Shown here piece by piece: positions 10,323 to 24,405 of a DNA stretch of 62,644 bases. The stretch covers positions 52,683-115,326 of the forward strand of contig ML210234.1 of assembly GCA_004369085.1 (NCBI GenBank). Reading direction: 5' to 3'. Every line of letters starts with the position of its first letter. Position 1 is the first letter of the stretch. Position numbers and translations under genes: made by a program. The notes below the pieces were generated by a model. The model saw only the letters and a program-made list of their open reading frames with translations, was not told where the DNA came from and searched no databases. Source of the DNA: Coprinopsis marcescibilis. Its lineage: Eukaryota > Basidiomycota > Agaricomycetes > Agaricales > Psathyrellaceae.

Positions 10323-12604
10323 ATGCTGCGCCTCTCATCCCTTCTCGTCTTGCCTTTTGTCCCCCTTGCTTTGGGGGCAATTGGCCCGATTGCCAACCTC
10401 ATCATCGGGAACGGTGTTCTCGCTCCAGATGGTTTCAGTCGAACGTAAGTCCGCGCTTGTGTCGAACTCATGGGTGAATGTTTATCATTTCCTTAGTGGT
10501 GTCCTCGCTGGAGCAACCGCGAGCACACTCGCCTTTCCGGGCCCTGTTATTCGCAATATAAAGGTTTGTGGGGCTTGCCTACGCTCGATGTTTGCCGTCG
10601 TGAACGATCAATCCCATAGGGCGGCACTTTCATGCTGAATACTGTCGACCAACTTACAGATACTACCATGCTTCGAGCTACATCCATCGTATGTGCCCCT
10701 CTTCGTGTACCTTCGGCGATTAATTGACGATTAATCCCTTCAGCATTGGCACGGATTCCTGCAAGCCGGTAGCGCATGGGCAGACGGCCCTGCGGGCGTG
10801 ACTCAATGTCCCATCTCACCTGGACATTCCTTCTTATACAAGTTCCGGGCCAAGAATCAGGCCGGAACATTCTGGTATCACTCCCACTACTGTGAATACA
10901 TACTCCTTCGACTCTTATGATGGTTTGTTGACAATGGTGATACCACTTTCAGTATCCCAGTACTGCGACGGTCTGAGAGGCGCCATGGTCGTCTATGACC
11001 CCTTTGATCCCCATCGCTTCAGGTATGTGATCTGGATCTACTATCTTCTTGCCAATGCTAACGGCGATTATACAGATACGACGTTGATAACGGTACGTAT
11101 TCTTTGCTCTGACGTCGGGGAATCATGCTGACATCTGGAGTTAACCATCAGAGGCTACAATTATCACGCTTGCTGATTGGTGAGCTTCTCCGACATCTGG
11201 TTTGGATGTACCAGTATTAATTAGGGCGTTAGGTACCACACTCCCGCTCCCTCTGCCGGTCTCGTCCCTGCTCCCGATTCGACTCTCATCAACGGTAAGG
11301 GACGTTATACGGATGGACCAGTCGTACCTTTGGCTGTCATTCACGTCCGTCGTGGAAGACGTTACCGCATGCGTCTGGTCTCTCTGTCTTGCAACCCTAA
11401 CTACAAGTTCTCCATTGACGGGCACACCATGGTCAGCCCCTTCTTGCGGATTATAACTTCATAGACTGACAACCTCGCGTAGACCATCATCGAGGTCGAT
11501 TCGGTCAACCACGAACCTCACACCGTCGACTCCATCCGCATCTTTGCCGGGCAGCGCTACTCGTTCATCCTGAACGCCAACCAAGCCGTAGGAAACTACT
11601 GGGTCAGGTCTGATCCCAGCACTGGGGCTGCAGGGTTCAGTGGTGGCCGCAACTCTGCCATCTTGCGATACATCGGTGCACCTGTTGCCGACCCCACATC
11701 CGCGCAGGCTCCAGACAGCAACCCTCTTAACGAAGCCGATTTACGGCCCTTGGGACACCCCGTTCCCGGAGGACCTACCCTCGGTGATGTCGATGTTGCC
11801 ATCAATTTCCAGATCGCTTTCAACGGCCCAACCCTCAAGTTCCTTGTTAACGGTGCTACATTTGACGAACCTACTCTCCCCGTTATGCTCCAGATTATGA
11901 GCGGCGCCCATACGGCTCAGGACCTGCTCCCTGCTGGAAGCGTTTATGTTCTCCCCAAGAACTCGAACATCGAGCTTTCCATGCCCGGAGCTAACGGCAA
12001 CCCTGTAAGCTCTCCGTTGTGCTTTCTTATCAGCTCCTTGTTCTAAGTACAGTACTCTTAGCATCCCATACATCTTCACGGCGTAAGGACCCTTTCCTAA
12101 TTCGTTATTTCTGGCGTTGGAGACTAAGTCCCGTAACTTAGCATGCTTTCCACGTCGTCCGCAGCGCTGGAAGCTCGACCTACAACTTTGTCAACCCACC
12201 CGTCCGCGATGTTGTCAGCATTGGCGGAGCAACAGACAATGTCACGATCCGATTCCGCACTGATAACGCTGGCCCCTGGATTATGCATTGGTATGCCACT
12301 CTCCCTTATCACCGCTTGAGTGGTTCCTGACACAATTACAAACACTACCCAGTCACATTGATTGGCATTTGGTCTTGTAAGTCATATGTGTTTGTTCCTT
12401 CTCAATCTTTGCTAATTGGGTTGTGCCTCGCTTCGCAGGGGTCTCTCCGTCGTCTTTGCTGAAGACGTTGCAAGCGTCGCTGCCTTCGACCCACCGAGTA
12501 CGCCTTGCTACTATGTTATAAACCTGTGACGAATTAACCGACACTTTTCAGCCTCCTGGGATGAGCTTTGCCCCCTGTACGATGCCCTTCCTCACGGCAC
12601 CTAA
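10323..12604 (+). CDS. laccase (secreted multicopper oxidase)
   Basis: Oxidises phenols with one-electron steps and reduces O2 to water; extracellular, acting on lignin phenols, pigments or toxins. Fourteen exons (10323-10444, 10497-10563, 10620-10688, 10744-10891, 10953-11022, 11076-11092, 11152-11179, 11233-11431, 11483-12004, 12062-12082, 12142-12290, 12353-12376, 12439-12497, 12552-12604) give 515 residues, normal for the family. Residues 1-18 are a signal peptide, then AIGPIANL. All copper motifs are intact: HWHGF at 87, FWYHSHY around 129-135 followed by [19 protein letters not shown] at 415, and HCHIDWH at 470-476. The axial position after the last motif is Leu, suggesting medium redox potential. 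One exon is only 17 nt and another 21 nt. An unusual [12 protein letters not shown] stretch precedes PVI in the first cupredoxin domain. Confidence 0.95.
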
Positions 12605-13495
12605 GCGCTTCTGCCGCGCAACGTACCCGCACGGTACAATAACCCGTGGCGTATAGAATTAATCAGATAGTCCTTGTCTCGTTCTTGCGGTCAACCTTGA
12701 ACTTGTGTTTGTTGCTGTATTACTATTGTACTGCCTGTATGGCGAACCAAATTGATGCTTATTTCTTTTTGAACTTCCGTACGGCAATTCTAAGGGCATG
12801 GTCCAGGCTCCATATCCTATTGATCGATTATGAAGACAAGTACATTCATCGTTTGACAGTCCATATTCCTCAGCAATCAATGACACAGCTTTTAATCATC
12901 ACAGCTTTTCAATACGCCACCACGGCGGTACCCTTTGCGCCTTCAATGTGCCATGTTGCGGGAGATGCGGAATGGTTTCATCTTTGGAGACTATTGCCTG
13001 CTGACCGCCCATTATTGCTACTGTCAAAGGTTATAGACTTGGTTACCACTCGCTTTGATTAGCCATTGGACCATGGCCACTGACGATCTTCTGTGCAGAG
13101 CAAGACAGGCTGGTCCTGGTATTACTAGTACATAACATTTGAGCTGCTACCAGCCCCAAACGGAATGTCGCGGAACCTGTCGGAATCAGCTCGGAACAGA
13201 TCATGCTCTGCAGTCATAATTCCAATAAAAATACACTTGGCTCCAAGTACAGGCAGTCACCGTGACTACTAAGTAATCCGAAGGTTCTCCCTTGTACAAT
13301 AACGGAATATCTGGCTGGAAGCCGTAAGCAAAGAGACACACTCAACCGTCGACGTCATCGGTTTCTAAGCTCATTTCTGTCATCTAGTATGCGGCCATAT
13401 ATAACGTGTCTTTCTCGATTGGACGGCCGTCAGAATCAACGCACATTCACCCGCCAAAAGCCAGCTAACTCTTCTTGGCTGCTAAGCCTACTACG
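12605..13495. other. intergenic
   Basis: 3' flank of the laccase and upstream region of reductase 1. A 138-codon frame at 12646 reads like untranslated sequence and is not called. Confidence 0.5.
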
Positions 13496-15115
13496 ATGAC
13501 TTCAGTCACCAACGCCCGTGTCGTCTTCAACGAAATCCCGTCTGGTGAGTTCACACCCTACTACGGCTGTAGAAACACGCTAATGCGATTAGCATACCCC
13601 GAGCCTGGGAGAACAACGGTTTACGACAAGTCTGCGACTATCTGCTTAGATGAAGTTACACTCAATGGGGGTGTTCTTGTCAAGACACTATTTCTCTCTG
13701 TGGACCCGTTCCTCAGAGGCATGATGCGTGATCCAGATATCGAATTATATTCTGTGTGTACATCTTACTGATCACCGAGACGGCAGACCAGTTGCAATCG
13801 AAGTGCTAACCCTTTCTGTAGCCAGCATTTGAGATTGGGAAACCGTACGCCGAATTACTTGTAGCTAGGAGATCTTGTTGACTCATAACTGACTCCTCTG
13901 GGTCTAGTATCTACGGTTATGGTGTCGCTCGTGTTCTGAGGTCGGAGATTGCTGGTATAGAGGTTGGTCTCTACGTCGAAGGGATACTCTGTGAGCTCTT
14001 TTGGGTTGAATCTCCATTTCATCGCTAAGTTTTGCATTCATGGAGCGTTCCAACAGTACAGCGTTCTTCCAAACCTAGCTGCTTTCCACATCATCGACGA
14101 AAAGCACAAAGTACCTCTATCATACTATCTTGGCGTTCTTGGAATGCCAGGTACGCATGCTTCCCTCCGTCTTTGTGCCAACAGCGCCAAAAGGGCTCGC
14201 TAATACTTGGTTTCACAAGGAAAAACTGCGTATATGGCGTGGAAGGAGTTCTCGCGCGCGAAAGCGGGAGAGACCGCATTTGTGACAACTGGTGCTGGCC
14301 CAGTCGGGTCGTAAGCTATTATTTCCTTTAACTTACCTTCTGCGTTCATTTGACTGTTTTTGTCTTGAACGCACTGTATGTCCCCTGCAGATTCGTCATC
14401 CAACTTGCCAAACTCGCTGGAATGAAGGTGATCGCCAGTGCGGGCTCGGATGAGAAGGTGGCATTTATGAAAAGCCTTGGGGCGGACGTGGCGTTCAACT
14501 ATAAGACAATGGATACCTTGGAAGTCCTTCAAAAAGAGGGGCCAATTGACGTGTGAGTGACCCCCTATGCTTCCTTGCACAGTCCGGATCATAATCATTT
14601 GCATTTTGCTGTAGATATTGGGACCACGTTGGAGGAAAATATCTCGATGCCGCACTGGGGACTGCAAGAGTTGGTGGTCGATTCATTGTACGTATGCAAA
14701 GTCCTTGACTCGGTCAATGAACGTCGTGAAGCTTCTCTTGTTCATCAAATTCTTTGCTAGGAGTGCGGAATGATAACTCAATACAACGATGCCGGCGCAC
14801 AAACCTTGAAGGTCGGTCATTCACTTAGTCAATGACTCCTGTTTTCGTTTACCATACGCTGACTCATGCCATCAGAACCTTATAAACATTGTGACCATGT
14901 CCCTCTCTCTTCACGGGTTTATCGTGTTTCGCGACCTCGAGCACAAGTACAACGAAGAGTTCTACAGCCTCGTCCCAGAATTGGTTTCCTCTGGAAAGAT
15001 CCAGTATCGTGAACAAGTATATGATGGCTTGGAAACTGTTGGGGAAGTCTTGATGGCAGTACAGAAGGGTATAAACGAGGCTAAGGCTGTAATCAGGGTT
15101 GCTGCAGATGTATAG
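13496..15115 (+). CDS. NADPH-dependent alkenal/enone reductase, copy 1 (MDR superfamily)
   Basis: Medium-chain reductase of the leukotriene-B4 dehydrogenase / 2-alkenal reductase type, without zinc ligands; reduces alpha,beta-unsaturated carbonyls with NADPH in the cytosol. Exons 13496-13544, 13593-13753, 13822-13844, 13908-13990, 14046-14150, 14220-14310, 14391-14552, 14615-14687, 14761-14811 and 14876-15115 give 345 residues. Landmarks: LSVDPFLRGMM, IYGYGVARV, YYLGVLGMPGKTAYMAW, the nucleotide motif TGAGPVGS then [24 protein letters not shown] and YWDHVGGKYLDAAL. It differs from the other copies by lacking one intron: exon 14220-14310 equals two exons elsewhere (47 + 44 = 91 nt). The segment RSEIAGIEVGLYVEGIL departs from the DVKPGD consensus of the others, so substrate preference may have shifted. 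Confidence 0.9.
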
Positions 15116-15573
15116 GGATTCTCCCTTCGTATTACGCGTCACTTAGGTGTACGCCCACGAAATTTAAAAGCGGATTCGACGAAATAATTGCCTGTAAGGT
15201 ACAGGTTACGAGACTCTTCTCAAAAACTGTATGCCTGGAAGCCTAATGGACCCCTGGGTAGCATCAGCTACAAACTCGAAACACATTGCCAGCCCGAAAT
15301 GTACGTCATAGTGGCATTCCTACCAAATGGGATGACAAAGGAACGCTCACTGACTAATCTATTTATGTATTACAAACAGTCTGCGGGAGGCCAAGCAACA
15401 CGAGAGCAGAAAAGAAGAACGCTATGGAACGCAAGTATGATGTTTCAGAGACGGTTCCGAAGACTATGGATCGGAAGTGCTGCGTCGTCCTTTAAAACAA
15501 GGCATACGATGGTTACGATCCAGTGTCACATTCCCGTTTTCACAGTCACCCCCTTCACTTCAACCTTGCAGCT
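15116..15573. other. intergenic
   Basis: Spacer between reductase copies 1 and 2. No gene seen; the 132-codon frame at 15188 runs into the next first exon and is not supported. Confidence 0.5.
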
Positions 15574-17231
<1,658 letters not shown>

Positions 17232-17492
17232 GGTATGCAACATCAGTCGATCTCGAGTAATGGCCTGAAGGCTGATAACGACTGTCACTAGCTCTCGCAC
17301 GAAGGATGGAAAAGGTCTATTAATACTGACATGTAAATCATGCATGTGCCTGATGTTTTGACATAGCTATTCGCACTGGAATAAAGTGACGTGCGATATG
17401 CGTGGTTGGAGCAAACTTGAATAACTTTCCGCTTCATGGAACGCCAATGGTTCTGTGTATAAGGTCACACCGAAGCCTGCTAAGTGCTCTAT

Positions 17493-17536
17493 ATGGAAAT
17501 TAGCTTGGAATCGAAGCACTTCAAGCTAATTTCCAT
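17493..17536. repeat. perfect 15-bp inverted repeat, 14-nt spacer
   Basis: ATGGAAATTAGCTTG at 17493-17507 and its exact reverse complement at 17522-17536, followed by a T run. It lies about 260 bp after reductase copy 2. Confidence 0.75.
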
Positions 17537-18406
17537 TTTTCTCGGGACAAATTCATGCTTCTGATTCTCAACGATGGACGTGGGAGCGTTCTCGGTCCTC
17601 TGCATGCCTGAGGAACTACGGTCTACCCGGGCGTTTCACGTTAAGCTTGATTCATTACCTAGGTCTCAGGAGTAACGCACTGACCTAGCTGACCCCTTTG
17701 GTCTTCCAAATGGTCAGGTGAGAACATTCGAACGCCGGGGGTGAGTTCGATTCTATATTTGTGAAGCTTGAGAGCCGGCGAGGATTTTACCGGAATTGAT
17801 GGTATTTTGACCGCTGATATGATCCAGGTATCCGCCGTTGCAGAAGCCTGAATCCGAGTCCCCGAATCTCCACTCACTGGTAAGTCCCGTCTGGGCAATA
17901 GCTCACGCGTAAGATTCTAGAGCTCTTTTCAGTACTAGTGGTGGATCCCCTGGGGCAGATGTCGGCCAATCATGATTTGTTACGGGGACCAGATGGGGAG
18001 GGCGTCCTCAGTTGCAAGTTTCAACTTCGAGCTGTGCCTTCGAGAACCAACCAAGTCTGATTGACCGTGCACACCTGCAATGCATCTACTATGCAGCAGG
18101 GTCTATTTAGAAAACTAAACGATATGCCCTGCATTTGTTTCTCGCGAGAAGCACGGTAAACAGAGGATGGACGCTTGATACGTGATGAGCACGGCGAAAG
18201 ATTCGTTGAATTGCTTCTGGAATATGCACTAGTATCCAAAAGCTCCAGTCATGAGATGCATTAGAAGGTTAAGCCTGCAGCAGATTCTCCCGATCCATCA
18301 GATTTGCAATAACAGTTCTGGTTAATCCGTTGGTTTTTTGGGATTTCTGAAATCGAAAATGAAATTGAAATTGAAGGACTTGATCTACATAGCGGTTGCT
18401 CGACAG

Positions 18407-18414
18407 TATATAAA
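18407..18414 (+). promoter_or_regulatory. TATA box of SSP-2
   Basis: TATATAAA about 98 bp upstream of ATG 18512. Confidence 0.5.
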
Positions 18415-18511
18415 CCTGCTAGAAAGACATTAGACTTCAGCGGACTCATCGTTCTTACTACTCCAGTTATCCATACTCCAAACACTCTCACTTCGAGATC
18501 TCACCATTATC

Positions 18512-19003
18512 ATGCAATTCAAACTTTTTACCTCCGTCGCTGTCGCAGCATTGGCGTGCCTCTGCAGCGGCACCCCAGTACGTCTTTGTGTTTCTGTCTT
18601 GGCCGCTCTCCGCCATCACAGTCTTCTCTAACCAGACATTCAGGTCCCAGGCACCGATTTCAGCAATTTCAGGAGCAAGTCCGACATTGACCTCTGGATC
18701 GCCACTACCGACGCAAATGTCACCATTATTGGCGACCCTATAAACGCGCTCGATACCCGTGTCGTCTACTGCAACCGGAGAACCCAAAACGTCTGCGGTG
18801 GCGACTGTACCGTCTACAATGGCAATGCCAAGTGTCTCTGGGCCCACACCACGCAGTGCATCTGGGCGTCGACCAATGTCGGCTTCTGCGATAGGGATAA
18901 CTGCGGGGGGTCCTGCAACCAGTTCAACTCTTGCGGTAGTCGCTTGGACGGCAATTTCTGCTATACCCCTGGTACTGCGTCGATTCTTGTTCCGTTCACC
19001 TAA
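18512..19003 (+). CDS. small secreted cysteine-rich protein (SSP-2, 10 Cys)
   Basis: Exons 18512-18577 and 18644-19003 give 141 residues. The N-terminus MQFKLFTSVAVAALACLCSG is a signal peptide, and its MQFKL start matches SSP-1. The mature part has ten cysteines in the order VVYCN, NVCGGDC, KCLW, QCIW, GFCDRDNCGGSC, NSCG and NFCY, ending YTPGTASILVPF. The even number suggests five disulfides and an extracellular, protease-resistant fold. The pattern recalls an unnam­ed Agaricomycete secreted family; no function is known to me. It lies between reductase copies 2 and 3 on the same strand. The splice is phase 0 with GTACGT-AG. Confidence 0.85.
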
Positions 19004-19812
19004 GTTCCGACCGAATGTAAGTTCAGACACTCATATTCCCGTAAAACAAGCTTAATCGCCTCCTCTTCACTAGGTCTTGAATGGCGTCAGATGCCTTTGT
19101 TACGTATCAGAGTTCGAATACGCTTTAAGTACGATGTTGTACTTAGCTAGTCACAACACGCTGGTTCTTATGTGGCATATCCATATCAGACGGTTAGACA
19201 GAGTCTGAGTCGGCGCGTGCAAACCTGGTGTGATTTCTCCTATACGGTGGCAATGATGTAGGGGATCCTGTAGAGTCACCTTTATGGTCTTTACCAGCAA
19301 GGATGTACATAACGTACAGGCAGTCAGATACCTGAAAAGTACGCGTCGATCTCAATGCAAGGCGGCCATAGCGGTATAGGGCTTTGAGGCCCCGTTTCGT
19401 TCGTTTTTGGATAGCCATAGAGGAGGAAACGTGCCGATATTTATGCGGAGCGGCAATCACCGAGAAGGTTCTCACGGAATCAAAGACGGTCATGGGCTGA
19501 CTCAGTGACCTAACCTCTGCCTAGTACTGCTAACGTCACACATTCTCAGGACACCACTCCATGCAAGTCCATGCATCATCAGCGCCATTTGTTGATGCAC
19601 ATGCATAGATTCTGAAGCTCCTGCGAATTCCCAAGAAGATGCATTCTGGCTTCCTCAGCGAGCACGTCATCACCTCCCGCTCCTCGCTCTGACTAATGTC
19701 AGCCTGACAGATTCCGGGAAAGAAGGTGGCCGGATATTCCGTGTCTCATTTGACGGTTTATAACCAGGTCAGGGTCTCAACAACCCTTTCTCACCCACCA
19801 AATCTCACAGAA
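19004..19812. other. intergenic
   Basis: Between SSP-2 and reductase copy 3. No gene seen. Confidence 0.5.
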
Positions 19813-21469
19813 ATGGCTCCAGTAACCAACGGACGCGTTCTCTTCAACGAAGTCCCAACAGGTGCGTTTGTTATCTGTACCCAACGGAACGCAGAGTCCA
19901 ATGCATATTTGTAGGCTATCCCGAACCCGGAAAGACAACCGTGTACGACGAATCCCAGAAGATCGATCCAGACACTGTGCCTCTCCATGGCGGCATACTC
20001 CTGAAGACCCTTTATCTATCAGCGGATCCGTATATGAGAGGAAGAATGCGCAAACCCGAGGTTCAGTCGTATTCTGTGCGTCTTCCAATTCCTCGAGAGT
20101 GAATTGCTGTCTCACTGCCCCTTTCCAATAAATAGCCCCCTTTCACCCTCGGAGAACCGTACGCTACCCTTCTTCACCTCACGTTCACATCCAGTTGCTA
20201 AGATCTGTGCTACAGTATAACCGGGTACGGTGTAGGAGTGGTCGTTAGGTCGGAGCAGTCCGACGTCAAGCCCGGTGACCACCTCTACGGAATGCTCGGT
20301 GCGTCATGCCCCCGATCTCGTCTTGCATCTAACAACATCATCATACACAGCATATCAGAACTACAGCGTTCTCTCAAGCCTCACCGGCTACCGCGTCATC
20401 AACAACAAACATAATATCCCTCTATCGTACTATGTCGGGATCCTCGGTATGCCAGGTGCGCATCCAGATTACGCTTCTCCGCTCCATCTCCCATTCACAA
20501 TGTACTTTTTATAGGCAAAACGGCGTTCATGGCCTGGAAGGAGTACTCTCACGCGAAGAAGGTGAGTTCATGGGCTCGTTAAAACGTTAACACACTGATC
20601 ACTCTTCTGTTTAGGGTGAAATCGCGTTCGTGAGCGCCGGAGCAGGCCCTGTCGGATCGTGCGTATCTGTCCACTATATACTCCGCCACCACTCGCTGCC
20701 TCTTCACCTCCATACCAAAGACAAACTCCCCAGCACCTCGCTAACCAAAACCCCTTATAGATTCGTAATCCAACTGGCCAAACTTGCAGGGATGAAAGTG
20801 ATCGGGAGCGCAGGCTCGGCGGACAAGGTCGAGTTTATGAAGAGCATCGGTGCAGACGTGGCGTTCAACTACAAAACGGAGAATACGTTGGCCGTGTTGA
20901 ATAAAGAGGGGCCGATCGATGTGTGAGTCTTTTTCTCGATTTGCATGAAATCTTCATTGTTTCTTCGCGACCCCTACTGACGCTTACTTCCATCCTTTCT
21001 CTAGGTTCTGGGATAACGTTGGAGGTGAGACGCTCGATGCAGCATTGGCCGCTGCGAACGTTCACGCGCGGTTCATCGTACGTCTGCTCAATTCTACGGG
21101 CGAATTAGATGCTGATTTACGCGTTTAGGAATGTGGAATGATCGCGGGGTATAACAATGGAGGACAGCCCGTCAAGGTGTGCATCACTCACTCCATGTTC
21201 CCATCACTGACTCAACCCCCCAACCCATCGCCCAGAACCTAATGTACGTCGTGGGTAAAAGCATCACAATGACCGGCTTCATCGTCGGGCGCATCGAAAA
21301 CAAATACAACGACGAGTTTTACGCCACCGTGCCGGAGCTCGTGGCGAGCGGCAAGCTCAAGTACCGGGAGCATGTGTATGAAGGGCTGGCGAGTGCTGGG
21401 CAGGCGTTGGTGGATATTCAGAAGGGGGTTAATAAGGCGAAGGCTGTTGTTAAGGTTGCTGAAGCCTAG
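19813..21469 (+). CDS. NADPH-dependent alkenal/enone reductase, copy 3
   Basis: Exons 19813-19861, 19915-20075, 20136-20158, 20216-20298, 20351-20455, 20515-20561, 20615-20658, 20761-20922, 21005-21077, 21129-21176 and 21236-21469 give 342 residues. Motifs: [126 protein letters not shown] and SITMTGFIVGRIENKYNDEF. Ala replaces Val in LSVDP, as in copy 4, and the two also share NNGG near CGMI, so copies 3 and 4 look like the closest pair. Same predicted chemistry as the other copies. Confidence 0.92.
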
Positions 21470-21718
21470 ATGCGTAATAGACGTCGGATGCTGAAGGTGC
21501 GGGGAATGAATCTGGAGGTTATCTCCTAGTGACGGTATCGGTACGAGCACGATGATGGAGGTAGAGCTTCGGAGTGGGACGAGCTTGGGACGAAGATGTG
21601 TATCGCGTACAACCAAAAATGCGATACGTGGTATCTAAACCAGGGCAATACTAGGACCCTTCCTTGAGGAAGTTTCGTACAGGATATATAACGTTCGGGC
21701 ACATCATTTTAAGTAATA

Positions 21719-21862
21719 TCTGCGTGTTCATCCACTGACGAGGGCCGAAGTACTGTCTTGGCTATGATCACAAGGCTTAGCCCTGCGAATGTTACTCCTG
21801 TGACAGTCTGGTTTGTATAGGTCAAGGTTAAGCGTCGGAATCTCTTACTTATCTGTTGATCA
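21719..21862. repeat. diverged direct repeat, unit A
   Basis: Shares with unit B the words TGCGTGT, CCACTGACGA, TCTTGGCTATG, AGTTACTCCTGT/TGTTACTCCTGT, GTTAAGCG and CTTATCTGT in the same order and similar spacing. Confidence 0.55.
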
Positions 21863-22125
21863 AGTATCCCAGTCTACGTGGATAAGGTTGTGTAATGGGT
21901 GTATTTCTTACGTATCAGCGCTTGGATCTTGTAACTTTAGGAATTTCGCCGCAGCTGCGTTACCGGACATTATCGACGGCTACACCGAATACCGCGGTGG
22001 CTCTAGTATACGACTCGATTATGTGGTTACATTTGAGGTGTGAGCGGAGTATTTTCATCATCGATTTTGTTTCAAGTTAAATGGATGTGGGACCAAGGCT
22101 ATAGCTCTATAACCTATCATATCAT

Positions 22126-22246
22126 CTGCGTGTACGGGTCAGCCACTGACGAAGTAATATCTTGGCTATGGTCATGAGGCTCAGGGGAGAGTTACTCCTG
22201 TCACCTGTTGACACATGTTAAGCGCCGAAAGGCTCTTATCTGTCAA
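22126..22246. repeat. diverged direct repeat, unit B
   Basis: Second unit, about 405 bp after unit A and about 190 bp before the start of the membrane protein gene at 22435. It is somewhat shorter than unit A. Confidence 0.55.
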
Positions 22247-22434
22247 CCAAATTTCAGGTGACACTAATACTGCTCATTTAAGAAACTTTCCCCGCTGGAC
22301 ACCTTATTTAGCTCAATTCGTCGTATAATACTTAGCAGCTACTTCCCCTGCCACCCTCATAAAGGCACAATTTTGACCAAGTGCAATCTTCGCCGCACCC
22401 GTCTTGTTCCTCTCTATCGTGATTCAGGGTTATT

Positions 22435-23771
22435 ATGTCAGACCTAAGGGACGCTGAACTGGACATGCTCGCAACGTGTATTTTCACTGGGTCTATATTC
22501 TCTGTTATGCTGCTCAGTGTGTCCACAGCTCGTCCGATTTCCAGCGTGCCCACCTCATCATCGTGCTTCAATCACCTCTCAGCCGTACAAGCCTTGCTGT
22601 TCACCTGCGGCCTTCATTTCTCCCGTAATACAAAGATACACCGTATGGAGCGATGGAAAATCTATAACATTTACTCCATCATACTATTGTTGATCTACGG
22701 CCTCGCAGTCGTTGCAGACCTTAGTCAGACTTTCAACATCCTCTATGGAGCCACCTCGTTCAACACCGAGCCTTTCAGGCCAGTGCCAGTTAACTTGCGG
22801 TATCTCTTATACGGATACTGTTCAGTCATCATTCTGCCCGCAGCTTCCTGGTTTCAGGTGTGTTCAAACATCAAACATCCAGCTAACGTATTGATCCCCC
22901 AAACTAGGTGTATCATGTATACTATCGCCGCAAAGCAAATGGGTGCTCTGTGATATTGCTGCTGTTGTTATACACGACAATGGGTAAGTAGCCCGACATC
23001 CGACCACCATCTTCACTTATATAACTCACTCGTGAGCATCATGTATACAGGCGGCGCTTTCCCGCTAGGAGTCCTTAGCTACCTCCCAGCAGGCGAAACA
23101 CTAATATTCGGCAGTGGTTACGCTCGGCTCACCCTAGCTATCCTATCCCTCACAATCTGGATCTTAATCGCCTTCGAAAACGGCAATCATCTCATCAAGG
23201 CCGAACGGCGAATACGCGAGACCAAGGTCTGCTCCACGCAAACCGTACCTCACCCAACGCCTGAGGCCACTGCACCCAGGTCATATAGCAGCATTCTATT
23301 CCTGGATGCAGCCCTCCCGGTGTGCATAGTCGGCACTGTGTTCGTCGTAAGCTTTGCACTCAGCACTCCACGCCCAGACGACTATATCCGAGCCCGCGCG
23401 TTGTCCCACGTATTTTACCGACTTTATATCGGGCACTTGGTACGTCTGCCCAACATACCTGATGCCTCACTGCCTTATCATTTCCATGATAGGCTTTCTA
23501 CCCTCAACTAATGATATTTCGCGAGTTCACTGCGTCGCAGTCGGAAACAACGCCGAGGCCAGTTGAGATGGTACAGCAGGCCATCCAACCTGAACTTGGC
23601 CCACATTCACCCAATCCGCCCAATTCTAACTTCACTGGACCTACAGCTAATCAGCAAGTGGTGGCCGGTCCAGAACCTGGCGCTCCTCAACCTGGTCCTC
23701 CGGATTCAAAGTGTCGTGGCGATGATGGGCACAGTGGCGAACGTAGTGGTCGACAGGTCCTTTACGTGTGA
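22435..23771 (+). CDS. putative multi-pass (about 7 TM) membrane protein
   Basis: Exons 22435-22857, 22908-22983, 23051-23439 and 23493-23771 give 388 residues. Hydrophobic segments near residues 12-32, 47-61, 76-96, 118-140, 150-172, 190-208 and 238-262 suggest about seven helices. They are followed by a Pro/Gln/Gly-rich cytoplasmic tail (PELGPHSPNPPNSN, PEPGAPQPGPP). Such orphan polytopic proteins are common and expanded in Agaricomycetes. I do not recognise the family and see no transporter or receptor motif. All splice phases close. The last exon relies on the GTACGT donor at 23440 and an AG at 23491-23492; without that splice the protein would end sooner. Confidence 0.7.
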
Positions 23772-24405
23772 TATGTATTGGTTTTGGAATCGATTGGTGA
23801 CAGTGTCGCTTAGTTGGCCGTCGGCCGCGTCCCCGATTTTCGCTTAACAGTAGATCGGATTAGATTAGATCTGTATTAAGTAATCGGCTGCCATGAGTGC
23901 GCTGCCAGTGGCCGTCTTTTCGGCGCTTTCTTTGTTCGGTAAGAGTTGAAGAACCTCGAGAGAGGGTCAACGCGCAGGAAACATGTTAATAGTAACTGCT
24001 TATTATCTCTGAACGGAGGAAATAATCGTTGTTTTCATAAACTTAATTTACGTATTCCATTCTTAGTACACCTGTCAAAACAACATAGCCCAATAACATA
24101 TAATTTTCTGTACGAAGCGGGTGAATTGTTTATCAGGCTGGTAAGGGAACTCAATAAAGTGATGTGAGAATCCTGGGTCAACTGACTGACGTTCATTTCA
24201 GTGACAGCCGCTATGGAACACTCGGGATCGGAAATGAATGTATTTAAACCTCATACCTCCAGTACCAAGGTCCGACAGCCCTTGTTACCTCCCACTATCC
24301 ACACCAAAGAAATAACTTCGAGGTTTTCCATAACTCAACAAGTTGTAAGCCGACCAAATCCATAATATCCACACTCATCTAATCGCGGCTTCCTACTCAG
24401 CGACA
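23772..24405. other. intergenic
   Basis: No gene seen. A TATTTAAA stretch near 24240 may serve the gene at 24406. Confidence 0.45.

Larger units (their letters stand above)
17232..18511. other. intergenic with hairpin and SSP-2 promoter
   Basis: 1.28 kb without a gene. It holds a 15-bp inverted repeat at 17493-17536 and, at the right end, the promoter of the cysteine-rich protein. Confidence 0.5.
21470..22434. other. intergenic with degenerate direct repeat
   Basis: No gene. Two diverged copies of a ~130-bp segment lie here (see repeat entries). Confidence 0.5.

Noticed and set aside
12646..13062. 138-codon frame after the laccase
   Set aside because: Lies in the expected 3' untranslated region, with no domain.
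17660..17760. GAGTTCGATTCT resembling a tRNA B box
   Set aside because: No T-stem or acceptor-stem pairing around it.
18488..19030. 180-codon minus-strand frame
   Set aside because: Antisense shadow of the cysteine-rich protein SSP-2, whose exons and signal peptide are clear.
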